From Lytechinus pictus (lineage: Eukaryota > Echinodermata > Echinoidea > Temnopleuroida > Toxopneustidae), in assembly GCF_037042905.1 (NCBI RefSeq), contig NC_087261.1, positions 19,917,117 to 19,981,116 on the forward strand: a stretch of DNA of 64,000 nt. The letters run 5' to 3'. The position numbers and the translations under genes are program-made. The notes beneath the pieces were generated by a model. It did no database searches. It had not been told where the DNA came from and saw only the letters and a program-made list of their open reading frames with translations. Position 1 is the first letter of the stretch; each line of letters opens with the position of its first letter. Positions 46,219 through 60,055 of this stretch are shown here, in pieces.

Positions 46219-46525
46219 GGCCTGTATTCTGAACTTGGGTTTAACTTAAGACCGTGGTCTAACTCCGTGCTAAAATTATGGGCAGCCAAACATGTCAAAA
46301 TTTCTTCACATGGTAGGATTTTTATGTTTATTGTGCTCTTTGCTAATTCTTTAATGGTGAAGACAATTATCTTTAATATGTATCCTTCCCAGGTTGTTAA
46401 GAATGATTTCAGAGTCTAATGAGCTGATACATGTACATTGAACCTGTGATGTTTGAGATTTGTGGCTCAATTGGCTATCCATAGTTAAACCACAACTTTA
46501 GACAAAAGTTTAAATTAAACCTGAC
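46219..46525. mobile_element. MITE (GGCCTGTATTCTGA ends), copy 1
   Basis: GGCCTGTATTCTGAACTTGG at the left, with TTGGCTATCCATAGTTAAAC and CACAACTTTAGAC near the right. The right terminus is decayed. It abuts the MITE at 46036-46210 almost end to end. Confidence 0.75.
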
Positions 46526-48335
46526 TAATTTTATGAATAGTGACCAGCCGAATAATAGATTTACATTTAAACCTTGTGGATTTAAATATATAAAGCTAGA
46601 TTGAAAAGTTAATCCATATAAATCCTGTATGCCACTAAATAATATTCCCAGCTGATCTGGATTCAATTCCTTGGAATTTAGAGTGTTCAAAAGTAATTAT
46701 TAAATATGGACTACTTTTCATCATATCATAATGGTAACATCAGGCCAAAAAGATTGAATTATAAAAAAGAATACAACTTTAATGAAAATAGAGTAGTGAA
46801 TCTGGTTCCATGACATTTGCTCCAGCAAAAATTGCTCCGCTCTAAATTCCACACTTAATTGAATGACCAACTTCAAACCTGGGCTTAACACTATACCCTG
46901 CTTTAAACCGAAAATAAAACCCTATTGCAACCCTAACCTTACATGAAATCAAGTCCGGAGCAATTGTCGCAGGAGAAAATGTGGTGTCACCTTTAATCCT
47001 GCTGTAGGAACCACCGGTCTACTGAGACGTGTACATGTACACATACTACAGAAACCTGCTAATAATAGATAGGCCTATAGAAGGACCACTTGTATAAAGA
47101 CTACAAGTTTGGTTGTTTTGTGTCCTTTTATGATTTTCCTAATACCGGCATTATGTACAATTTCTTGAAGTTCCTCAACAGTGATTGAGAAAACTAATAC
47201 TGTGATTTTTATTATTTGTGCACATGTACATACTACAATTGTACATGTATGAATGTGCACTGATGCAAAAGAAATGTGCAAAGGTTATGATTCATAATGT
47301 AATATTGAGAGAGTACCATCTCATTGTCTCTGATGATGACATATCCTGGTTAAGTTTTCTGTAAGTCACAAAAATAACATCCTGTATGGATTAATATCTA
47401 GACACTTGAGAAAAAACTATAAATGCATTATGTCATTACCATGGCAACACAACTTCCAGTCCATTCTGAAAAATGGGTCTTGCATAATATCTTTTATGCC
47501 TCAAGACCAATGTGTGCCAAATATCATGAGCATCTAGGTAATGAACTGAGTTTGATCCGCAACATTTGCAACGGACAAACCGCTTGACTGTATGCTGATT
47601 CCTACCCCATTTAACTTTGTCTGGGCAAGTAAAAATGTAGCAGAAGAAAAGAGCACAAAATGCACAAATAATCTGATTTATTTACCACTGTTATATATAC
47701 ATGTTACTTTCCTTCTGTATACTGAAATACAAGTATAAAATACCTGCAACGTACTGTTGCCTATAATAGTAGGTAGTCAAACAAACATGCAAGTTGATTT
47801 CAATAATTTCAGTGATTAAGAAAAAAAAATGCTCTGTGAAAATATTAATGATAGAAAAAATGTCAATTTGTTATTTGCATGGCTTTAAAGAATAATAGTT
47901 CTTCAGGCAATTTAGAATTTATCTCTTACGTTAATTGTAACTTCCTCTTCTTACAGCTCGTGAGTCAAGCACAGACCTACTGAATGAATTCTGAACCCTA
48001 ATACCTTGTTTTGTTGTGATGGGATTAGGAACTTGGTTTCTACAAAGTTACCCCTTTTTTTTCCCCCAAAACCAGACAAACAAAAATCCTTGTCCACCCT
48101 AACAAGGGCCGGTGAAAAAAATTGACCGATGGAGAGACTTGTGAGGACAAGTGTTTCTTAGTGGAGCAGCTGTCTCTATAGGAAAAATCACTTGGTGCAC
48201 TTTGTTAGATGTCCCAAACACATTCATAATCATATAAATGCAATTTTTGGCAGCAGTCCACCCATCACTTGGTGTACAGGGACGAGGAGATCATACCTAC
48301 ATGTAATACTATACTTTTATGTATTGTGTATTTCT

Positions 48336-48479
48336 GGGCCCTATTTCAAAAAGACTTGTTACGATAACTACAAAATTTCTATAACAAATTTAGTATCAGC
48401 CAATCAGATTGTAGGATTTCAGTAGCTTTTACCTGTTTTTGCAAATCTGTTATCACGACAAGTTTTATGAAATGGGCCC
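48336..48479. mobile_element. CCAAT-bearing MITE (GGGCCC ends)
   Basis: GGGCCCTATTTCAAAAAGAC at the left and GTTTTATGAAATGGGCCC at the right, with TTGTTACGATAAC against GTTATCACGACAA. The centre carries CAGCCAATCAGATTG, then GGATTTCAGTAGCTTTTA. Confidence 0.85.
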
Positions 48480-48507
48480 CTGATGTACACTGACTTTAAT
48501 AACGACA

Positions 48508-48760
48508 AGTAATCCTTTCTTGTGGTAAATGGTACACACCAAAATGTTCATTGGCATTGGTAGGGCATGAGAAAGGATCACCAGTCGTTCTTAAAGTTGC
48601 TCTTAACTAATACCTTGGTCACATTTATTAATTTTAATTCAAACCACCTATATGTAGTTGGACAAAAAAATGTTAGAACGGCTGTTTTCGACTCGCCGTA
48701 CGGCCGCCGTAGAGCAAATGTGACCAAGGTATTACGAACAGCTTTATGAAACACCCACCT
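48508..48760. mobile_element. MITE (GGCCGTTTCATAAAG family), interrupted copy
   Basis: AAAGGATCACCAGTCGTTCT, then CTCTTAACTAA, the insertion at 48611-48731, then TTACGAACAGCTTTATGAAA and CACCCACC. The left terminus is decayed. Confidence 0.75.
48611..48731. mobile_element. Small MITE (TACCTTGGTCACATT ends) nested in another MITE
   Basis: TACCTTGGTCACATTT at the left and AAATGTGACCAAGGTA at the right are exact complements. The interior has AACGGCTGTTTTCGACTCGC and GTACGGCCGCC. Its relative is 16529-16677. Confidence 0.9.
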
Positions 48761-49070
48761 GGATGGCAATTTCCTTCTTTTCTTTAGGAAGAAGACAATA
48801 AATGATAAACATGTATTCTATGCTATTCTAAAACCCACTCATACATAATGCACACCGCCAAACACCTGTTATTTGCTTTGACAACACGGGCACACACACA
48901 AAACCTTGAACAACAAGTGGCAGGAGTGAATCAGTCAGTGTTCCGCTCCCCCTCACGACCCAGGGGACACCCTACGTCAGACGCGTCACAGAGCAGCAGA
49001 AACAAAGAGCTTCCCTTTGGGGGTGGCAGGGCCAAAACGTTGCATCGGAGCTCTGTCCGCTGATTGACCT

Positions 49071-49600
49071 GGGGAGCGGTTTCATGGATAGTTCTGTCAC
49101 CGAGTTTCACTGATCAATCTGCCTTTAGCCAATCAGATGCAAGGATTTCCAGTAGCTTATAACATCTGTCACTGAAAAGCAATGACTATTCGCTCCATGA
49201 ACATTTCCTGAGGTTGCGCTTCAGGCAAAGTTTTGTCAGTGAGTTTCACTGACTAATTTACCTTTAGCCAATCAGATGTAGGGATTTCCAGTAGCTTTTA
49301 ACAGTCACGATTGGAAATTTTTGATTTATTTTTCCTATATGAAACACTCCCCTCAGTAATATTTCAAGAAAAGTTTTGTAAATGAGTTTCATTTACTAAT
49401 TTTCCTTTAACCAATCAGATGCAAGGGTTTCTGGTATCATGAAACATGTGAGTGTGTTAAAATCCTTGACTTTTTGCTTCATTGTCAATGAGTTTCACTC
49501 GACTATCTGCCTTCAGCCAATCAGATGCAAGGATTTTCAGTAGCTTGTAACACTTGTGAATGAAAAAAGCACTGAATATTGGTTTCATGAAATGCTCCCC
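49071..49600. mobile_element. CCAAT-bearing MITE with four internal units
   Basis: GGGGAGCGGTTTCATGGA at the left and TTTCATGAAATGCTCCCC at the right. Between them are four degenerate units of about 120-140 bp, each with GAGTTTCACTGA-like sequence followed by AGCCAATCAGATGCAAGG (AACCAATCAGATG in the third) and, in most, CAGTAGCTT. Confidence 0.85.
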
Positions 49601-50395
49601 CTATGGCCTTCTCATGACGTCTGTAAGATGTCTAATTACTACGTCATTGACAGCTACCGACTGCAGTGATTCAACATCATTGTACAATAATTCTATACTC
49701 TCGATTGTTGATTTGTGAAATCCTATTGACTCATATCATAGACAAATCTGCCATACATGTACATGTACTTTGGCAAAAGGAAGCAAGTTACAAATGTATA
49801 ATTTGTTGTAAATGAACAATGTGTGTTCGTCATTTACATAGGTGTCAATGCAATTTAACAGCATACATGTATTTTCTTCAATATCTTTCAATAGAACGAT
49901 CATTTCTTCCCCAAATTTTGCCTGAACGTGCAACATACAAAGGGTGTTTCGGAAACATTAATAACTCAAATTTGACTGATGTGTCACTTGCTTCCTTTTG
50001 GCAAAGTTGGGTAGATATGCTGTATGAGGTGGATATTGATTTAATTTTAGTTTATATGTTGCTTAAAGTATCAGATTGTGAATTAATAAATTCAAACTTC
50101 TGACAATGTAGACTTTTTCCCTGTTATTTTTAGTTTTATAAACTATCATAGCAACTACTTTGGTCAAAACTGGCATAAAAGGAATATAATAAAATGCAAC
50201 TCAAAATGTCAAACGCAAGTTGATTTTCAACCAATGACAGGTGCACATTTGGGATCTGTCCTTGATGGTTTTTTTTCGTTACACATGTGACTCTTTCTGC
50301 AATGGGACCCGGGGTCTGAGAACTATAGCGTACCGAAGCGATGACGTCAGTTGCCATGGTGTCATGGCAGTCTGGTTCTAAACAAATTAACGCGC

Positions 50396-50565
50396 GGGGG
50401 CCGTTTCATAAAGCTGTTCGTAAGTTAAGAGCGACTTTATTCGACTGGTGATCCTTTCTTATGATCTAAACCATCGCCAATTTATTATACCATTTACCAC
50501 AAGGATCCCCAGTCATTCTTAAAATCGTTAACTTTAATATGAACAGCTTTATGAAACACCCACCC
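50396..50565. mobile_element. MITE (GGCCGTTTCATAAAG ends), copy 2
   Basis: GGGGGCCGTTTCATAAAGCT, then GTTCGTAAGTTAAGAGCGAC at the left, and GAACAGCTTTATGAAACACC at the right. It lies in the 10.6-kb FAK intron. Confidence 0.88.
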
Positions 50566-51077
50566 GGAAGTATTGCAACTCACTCATATCACTCTATATT
50601 TTCTATAGCACATCACCATTTTTGCAAAACAAATGTGTATAGACAATCGTCGGCTGCAACTCTGTTTAGAACCAGCCGGTTCGTTGTCATGACATCGTGA
50701 CGTCATACTTAGGTACTCTATTTCATCAAATTATTGATTGGACTAACTGGGCCAAATTCATATTATGACTGATGATCTAATCGATAGGATCCACTTTGCT
50801 ACTTAGTTTTCTCCAGTTGGTCTAATGAAAATTTGACTTGTAAATCAATTCTAAACAAGCGGATTAAAGATACAATTTAATGGGTATCATATAAAATGAG
50901 GATGAATGGAAATCAAATGGAACTTACAGCAACTGAGCAATGTGTCATACAGAGCAAATGAATATCAGACAAACTCATTAAAAAAATACCAAATATATTC
51001 AGACAATGTACAAGTTTGACCAATAATTAATCCTTTAGTGGGATTAGACTATAATGGGGGAATAGACTAAACAGTAT

Positions 51078-51391
51078 GGCCCGTATTCTGATAGCAGTTT
51101 TAACTTAAACTCAGGTTTAAAGTTGTGGTTTAAGTATGGGAAGCCAAAAGTATCAAAATGTTTATTAAGTTGTATGTTTACATGTATGTTTAATGTGCTC
51201 TTTCCTGATTCATCGCTGGTGAAGACAATCATCTATTTAGACTTGCTAGACAATTATGAAAGATTTGAGAGCCAAATGAGCTGAAGTATGCTATCTCTAC
51301 TGTTAGTGCTTTATGTAACAATTGGCTATCCATACTTAAACCACAACTTTAAACCTGAGTTTATGTTAAACCTGCTATCAGAATACAGGCC
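51078..51391. mobile_element. MITE (GGCCTGTATTCTGA ends), intact copy
   Basis: GGCCCGTATTCTGATAGCAG at the left and CTGCTATCAGAATACAGGCC at the right; AACTCAGGTTTAAAGTTGTG against CACAACTTTAAACCTGAGTT. This is the best copy for defining the family. It ends about 220 bp from the last kinase exon. Confidence 0.92.
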
Positions 51392-51611
51392 TATATGATT
51401 ATTCAAAAACGGCATTAGACAAAGGAGGTTTAGACCAAACATCAAACTAACCATTGCAAACAAAGACACAAATATCTTTTGAATTATCATGCAAACAAAC
51501 TACGAACACTGAAACAAATACAAAGCATAACTTAGACAATATGAACACAATATGAAGTTCAATCTAAAATAAGCATCTTTCAATTTTTCATCTTCTCTTT
51601 TTTGTGACTTA

Positions 51612-52906
<1,295 letters not shown>

Positions 52907-52979
52907 TCAATAATTTTCTCTTTTTTTGCAGTATCGTTTACCACTAGCATGAATGAAATTATCAGGATTACTATTGCTG

Positions 52980-54297
<1,318 letters not shown>

Positions 54298-54620
54298 CTA
54301 GAAAACATAAACAAGTAAAAGATACATGATATTAAGGCTAATCTGGAGTAGTTCTAGCAGGCAATAATTCCATATAATTCTCTAACATCAAATTAATTTG
54401 CAGACAAAAATAATGAATACAACATAACATTTGAATATTAACAGAATATGTTTTAAAGTAATCGAGCCTTATTCATAAACCTTGTTTATACTGGAATCCT
54501 TACTATGTTTTGATGACGAAGAAAATAATCATATTTATCATTTCAAGCCAATTTCTAATGATTTACATTATAGAAATCTATGTCACACTTGGCTATTTAT
54601 AGTCAAACCACAACCTGAGT

Positions 54621-55221
54621 CAGTGGCGTACGCAGGGGGGGTGATTACAGGGGTTCAAACCCCCCCTTAAAATTTTTTGATACCCAACCCCCCCCCCCCC
54701 TAAAAATTTTTTGAAGACTTTTTTTTTTTTGCTTGTGTAATGTGGAAGCGTCGTGGTGTAGCGGTTCTGACTCTCGCCTTGTAATCAAGGGTCGTGTGTT
54801 CGAATCCCACCATGGCCTAGCGTCCTTTGGCAAGGCGTTAATCCACACTTTGCCACTCTCCACCCAGGTGTTAAATGGGTACCCGGTAGGATGTGAAAGC
54901 CTATATGTAGTATGCCTAGCAATTGAGTCTTTGAACTCTTGTTGGAATGCTCCCCAGGGAGTGGAGAAGGTGCATACATTGTATGCGGGCATGCAAGGAT
55001 CTGATGACCGGGGTAATAATATGTCTGTAAAGCGCTTAGAGACGTTGTTCCGATGTATTAAGCGCTATATAAATGCGGAATATTATTTTTATTTTTATTT
55101 TTTTAAGGTATGACAACGTGAAATTTGTGTGGTGAAGACCTTTTTTTGGGGGGGTCAATGTTTTTTGGGGTAGGAAACGACCTAAAACTGGTGGTGAAGA
55201 ACTTTTCTGCGTACGCAACTG
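54621..55221. mobile_element. hAT-like element inside a MITE
   Basis: CAGTGGCGTACGCAG at the left and CTGCGTACGCAACTG at the right (one mismatch) flanked by ACCTGAGT and ACTTGAGT (7 of 8). C-rich and G-rich runs lie just inside the ends. A SINE occupies most of its interior. Confidence 0.82.
54738..55095 (+). mobile_element. tRNA-derived SINE, best copy
   Basis: The head has a pol III A-box-like TGGTGTAGCGG and a B-box GTGTTCGAATCCC, separated by a CTTGTAA anticodon-loop-like stretch. The body has GTCCTTTGGCAAGGCG, CACCCAGGTG, GGGTACCCGGTAGGA and TCCCCAGGGAGTGG. The tail has GTAAAGCGCTTAGAGACG and AAGCGCTATATAAATGC, then (TTTTTA)n. Other copies are at 9395, 30640 (reverse) and 57445. Confidence 0.88.
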
Positions 55222-55263
55222 ACTTGAGTCAAGAGTTTAAAATAAACCTCGGTTCAGAATACT

Positions 55264-55576
55264 GGGGCCGATTGCACGTAAGGGTCTTTCCAAGGACCGT
55301 CTTTTGTGTCGCCCATCTTTTATGATGCGCTACAAGCGGGGTGTTTCTGAAATTTATGATAAACAAATAAAATTCGTAAGCTTGCTTTTAAATCAAATTT
55401 CATACAATTTCATGAGATATCACATCATTTTATAAACAAATATTTTGTTTATTTCAACGGACAAATAAAACATATTTGCAGATAATTTATTTGAAATGCG
55501 TTTCACATGGCGTATCATAAAAGATGGGCGACACGAAAGACGGTCCTTGCAAAGACCCCTTCGTGCGATCGGCCCC
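55264..55576. mobile_element. MITE with ~65-bp ends beside a FAK exon
   Basis: GGGGCCGATTGCACG, CAAGGACCGTCTTTTGTGTC and GCCCATCTTTTATGAT at the left pair with ATCATAAAAGATGGGC, GACGGTCCTTGCAAAGAC and CGATCGGCCCC at the right. It lies in the intron about 50 bp from the FAK exon 55626-55726. Confidence 0.9.
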
Positions 55577-55583
55577 TGGCCTA

Positions 55584-56174
<591 letters not shown>

Positions 56175-56535
56175 GCAAACCTTCACCAGCGAGCGTCGCG
56201 TAACGTTGGGGAAGTACAATAAGAAACAAGATGGCGGCGTAAACACCGGGCAAGTCTCTTCCGTCTTTTCACAATATTTTTTCATTTTTTTGATGAATTC
56301 TTGTTTAAAAATAACAACGAGAGCGTAGAAATGTCGGAAATGAAGTTTTATCCCACGTACATGATTTATGGCTAGATGTTTTAGAAGGAAAGTAGAAATC
56401 TCGGGGGCGAAAGTTTCAGGTTTTGGGGTCCTTCGTGTAGGTGAATACATGTAGGAAGGACTCCCTGGCGTCATTGAGAGTAAGCCTACGTTAGTAAATG
56501 ATTTTTACTCTCAAGAAGCCGCCTGGCTAATCAAT
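56175..56535 (-). repeat. Interspersed repeat, copy B (inverted relative to 6945-7310)
   Basis: Contains AACAAGATGGCGGCGTAAAC, AACGAGAGCGTAGAAATGTC, TCGGGGGCGAAAGTTTCAGG and CTACGTTAGTAAATGATTTT, each the complement of a block at 6945-7310. Neighbouring CCTCCCGATGAAATCGGGAG and GGTTGGCATCTCTGTAAT at 56870-56909 suggest another decayed element. Confidence 0.75.
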
Positions 56536-57444
56536 ACGCCGAAATCACACACCGATATTCCACCGCACAACTCTACAAATCCAGCAGCCGCGAGCGCACA
56601 CGCCTCGCAAAGCTAGCCGGGCCTACCGGCCTGGTGCACAGTGGATTCCCGTTGGCATATATCACATGCACCAGCTTTTCGCTGCTCCTTATTTGTCTGC
56701 CTTTCACACAGAATTTAGTAGCAGCAAACGTAATGGAGTTAATACTACATGCTAAAGTTAGCAGACAATACATGTACTTCCAATCCAATTGGTTCAATGC
56801 AAAAAAATCATAATTTCTGGAGGATAAGGATGGTAATCGTAAGGACGGGAGTTGGGATGAATTTTCGGGAGCCTCCCGATGAAATCGGGAGGGTTGGCAT
56901 CTCTGTAATCACATAAGAATTGGAGAATCTAAAGTAAAACCAATGAGTACAGTAAGAAACCTTGGTGTTTGGCTAGATACTCTGTTGAATATGGAGACAC
57001 AGATATCCAGTATGTGCAAATCTGCCTTTTAAACACTTTATAATCTTCGCCACATCCGTAAAAATTTAGATCAGAAAAACACGCTATACAAATTTATCAC
57101 ATTATTATTTTTCATATTATTATTACAAGATACAAAACCTTGGTAATTGTGGGCAAGAGGTCATTCTAAGCTCATGTTCAACTTTTGGCAAAGCCAGCAG
57201 GTACATAAATCTTCCAGGATATTAAAAGTGTTATATTTGAAACCCTTCTCGCCCAAAATAGCGCCTTTGGCTATGCACGACACAATGGATGCTGGACAAC
57301 TGCTCAAACAATTGCGATCTAAAGCGGTCAGTGACTCAACGTCTAAAACTCTTCAAAAATGTTCTACAGAAAAGGAAATGACTTGAAACTGACAAAGAGG
57401 GAATATATTCCATGAAGTTGTGTGCCTCGGTTGGAGGGTTAAGT
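56536..57444. other. FAK intron, no supported gene
   Basis: Mixed sequence. A weak frame at 57147-57386 (+) has no recognisable domain. GAACCTTGGTGTTTGGCTAG near 56957 hints at a retroelement relic, not established. Confidence 0.35.
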
Positions 57445-57655
57445 ATTTGGTTTTGGGGGTCTATCGATAAGTCTCTGGACTTTGAGCCAAAAGCCCAGGT
57501 TCAAATCCGACCGCAGCACATGGGTCCTTTGGCAAGGCGTTTATCTGCATTTGCCACTCTCCACCCTGGGTATTGAGTAGGAAGAAATACCTTGAACTTT
57601 CAATTGACTTTTGATGGTATGAGAGTTCAGCCCATGGTAATAATATCACTTCAAG
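57445..57655 (+). mobile_element. tRNA-derived SINE, diverged copy
   Basis: Contains CAGGTTCAAATCCGACC (B box), GGGTCCTTTGGCAAGGCGTT, TGCCACTCTCCACCCTGGGT and TAGGAAGAAATACCTTGAA, the same body as the other SINE copies. Confidence 0.75.
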
Positions 57656-57984
57656 ACATTTGTATTGCTATGTAAGTGATGCATAACATTTGGTTTTACT
57701 TGGATCTACTTAACAGCTACTTGTCACATTGTAAGAATAGTTTCACATACAGCCAACCATATCAATACTCTCGCACTAACAGGGGTTGGAAGAAACTGAC
57801 ATTGAATCTAGACCAAGCGCAGGTCCCACAATCAAGAGAAAGTCCTTTGATCAGAAAAAAGTTGATTCTCGTTCAATCGCAACTAGACTTTGTAACGAAA
57901 CTACTTTGCTTCTTGCAAGCCGCAAGTAGTAGCGCAAGGACACACTTGAAAAAGACTTGAAGACAAGTCCTAGTATAGACTTAC

Positions 57985-58066
57985 ATGCTTCTTCTAAGAA
58001 TCTTTCTCCTAGTGCCTGAGTACTTTCAACCTTACAAGTTTTGACAGCAACCTCGACTTTCTCGTC
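57985..58066 (-). CDS. PTK2: FAK exon: kinase N-lobe with catalytic lysine
   Basis: 82 nt from the acceptor GTTTTTCAG to the donor GCAT|GTAAGT. It encodes DEKVEVAVKTCKVESTQALG ERFLEEA. The VAVK lysine is the ATP-phosphate-binding residue (human Lys454), and ERFLEEA begins helix C with its conserved glutamate. The exon enters in phase 0 and leaves one base (T), which pairs with AT at the start of the next exon to give Tyr, where human FAK has Leu. Confidence 0.95.
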
Positions 58067-58248
58067 CTGAAAAACGCAAAAGAAAAAATTAAAGGAAGTA
58101 TTAAAGACCACAAAATATATGAACGATACACATCAGAAATTGATTAGTAAAAAAAATGCCCCAATAGGTTGTATTTGAGTCTGATCTAAATCGGCCAAGA
58201 TGACAGCCTATGTTTGGACCAGGGTAGGAAATTATTATTTTTTCGTTC

Positions 58249-58475
58249 TTAAAAGACAAGTCCAACCCAACAAAAAATGTTTTGAATAAAAGGAGAAATA
58301 TCACATACAACCATAACACTGAAAATTTCAACAAAATCGGATGTAAAATAAGAAAGTTATGACATTTTACAGTTTCGCTTAATTTCACAAAACATAGCAC
58401 AGTTACATGTATGCTTGTTTGATTTTTCTCTATTGATTCAAATCAAAAAATTTCTGGGGTGGACTTGACCTTTAA
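58249..58475. mobile_element. Shortened MITE (GGACAAGTCC family)
   Basis: AAAAGACAAGTCCAACCC at the left and GGGGTGGACTTGACCTTTA at the right; ACAAAATCGGATGTAAAATA within. About 380 bp shorter than the copy at 8055-8661, missing most of the right half. Confidence 0.85.
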
Positions 58476-58609
58476 AGGTTGTTTTTCACATTGGGGTGAT
58501 TGCTGAATATTTGGGGCTATTCTTTCATTTCAAGGGCAACTTTTTTGTATGCAACAAACAAATTTGGTAAATATGTTGATTTCAGTAGGGGGAAATAAAT
58601 GAAAGGTTG

Positions 58610-58935
58610 AGATTGGAAAGAGGGGGGGGGGGAGATGTAGAGAGGGGAGAGAAGGAAGGAAAGGGGGAGGCGGAGAAGGGAAAGGGGCGAGAGGGAGAGG
58701 GTAGGTGAAGAAGGGAGATGGGGCGAGATGTAGAAGGGGAGGAGGGGAAAGTAGAATGGGGGAGGGGAGATTGAAAATGGAATGGGGATGGTGAGAGAGG
58801 GAGAGAGTGGGGGAGAAACAGAGAGAGAGGAAGGAAAGAGGGAAGGGCAGTTGGAGGAGAGATGAATAAAAAGACAAAAACAGAGAGAGGGGAGAAGCAA
58901 GGAGGATATATAAAGACAGATGACAGAGAGACAGA
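58610..58935. repeat. Purine-rich tract in FAK intron
   Basis: About 320 nt of A/G on the + strand (C/T on the transcribed strand), with GAGAGGGAGA-type repeats and a G run near 58622. It yields spurious Ser/Pro/Leu frames. Confidence 0.95.
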
Positions 58936-59599
58936 CAATGACAGACACAGAAACATTTTAGAAATTCATATGGGGGGTTGAAAGAGGCATGCACATACAC
59001 AGAGGACAAAAAAGGAGAGAAGAGATCCCCAGAAACAGAAGACTACAAAACAGAACCGCAAACGGGCTAAATCAGAGAGAGCAGAGAAGCTTTTCCTATC
59101 GATTATGACAGCAGGTTTTAGAAAATGTGAGGACAGCAAAGCGAGGCTTTAGGATGATGGAATCTTTTGTCATTTTGCAAAAGTGATTGCTTCCTGTGCA
59201 AGGAACAAAATAGAAATGCCAAAAACCAACCAGATTAAAGTCTGCCATTTCACATGCAAGGAAATGGCGAATGGCATGGATGATCAACTTTATAAGAGAA
59301 TGATGAGCAACTGCTATTTTTTTATCAGGAAAATCTACATTTCATGAAGATGGAAATAACATTGGGATCTAGAGGAGATAATATTTAAAAGTAATAACTG
59401 AAACTGTAATGCCAAACTGTTTCTTACAAAACAGGGCCAACTTAAAAGTAGGATGTATTTTTGTTTTTCAAAGGAGTTTCAGCAGAGGCGTAATTAGGCT
59501 ATTTTGATATGATGTGGTAAAAACGATATCAAAAATTCTAGCAGTACCATAAAACTTAAACAGAAAAAGTATGTAAGTCAGTGTGCTACATAACTTTTT
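58936..59599. other. FAK intron, no gene seen
   Basis: Continuation of the large intron, A-rich, with no recognisable repeat ends. Confidence 0.4.
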
Positions 59600-59992
59600 A
59601 GAAGCACTTGCCCAGTTGGGCAAGTAAATTTTTAAATACTTGGAATATACTTGCCTGAAAATCTATTTCACTTGCCCGAAAAAAATCATTGAAAAAAAGG
59701 TTTACCTCTCCAAAACAAGGTTTTGCGGTTTTGTAAACCATTGACCCTTTTCTCTCTTTTGACATGAACTGATCTACTTTGTTATTGCGTTTCTTTTTCC
59801 AAAGTGATTTTATCTTGCCTGCCATGACCAAAATTAGGGTCAATATACATGTATCATATCGACCCTAATTTTGGTCATTCTACTGTGAGAATTTTGCTTG
59901 CCAAATTCGGGCAAGTAGTTTTGGTCTTTACTTCAAAACACTTGCCCGACTCTAACTTTTACTTGCCCCGGGCAATCGGGCAAGTGCTTATG
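59600..59992. mobile_element. MITE (AGCACTTGCCC ends) with inner hairpin
   Basis: AGCACTTGCCCAGTTGGGCA at the left and GGGCAATCGGGCAAGTGCTT at the right; ACTTGCCC motifs recur through both halves. Near the centre GACCAAAATTAGGGTC (59827) pairs with GACCCTAATTTTGGTC. Confidence 0.8.
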
Positions 59993-60055
59993 TGCTGTTT
60001 AATTTGAGCAGATCACTACACTCTCTAATCTGGCACTGCAGTGACAACAACGACA

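Larger units (their letters stand above)
54460..55268. mobile_element. Outer MITE (GGCCTGTATTCTGA family), split by an insertion
   Basis: TTGGCTATTTATAGTCAAAC and CACAACCTGAGT lie left of the inserted element; GAGTTTAAAATAAACCTC and CAGAATACTGGGGCC lie right. Joined, these follow the order seen in 51078-51391. Left terminus uncertain. Confidence 0.65.

Noticed and set aside
54738..54815. A tRNA gene
   Set aside because: It has A- and B-box-like sequences, but the stems are imperfect and it is fused to a SINE body present in other copies; read as a SINE head.
54645..55113. Frames of 115 and 126 residues over the SINE
   Set aside because: They span a SINE and the ends of a hAT-like element; the same SINE gives similar frames at 30585-31145. 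Not genes.
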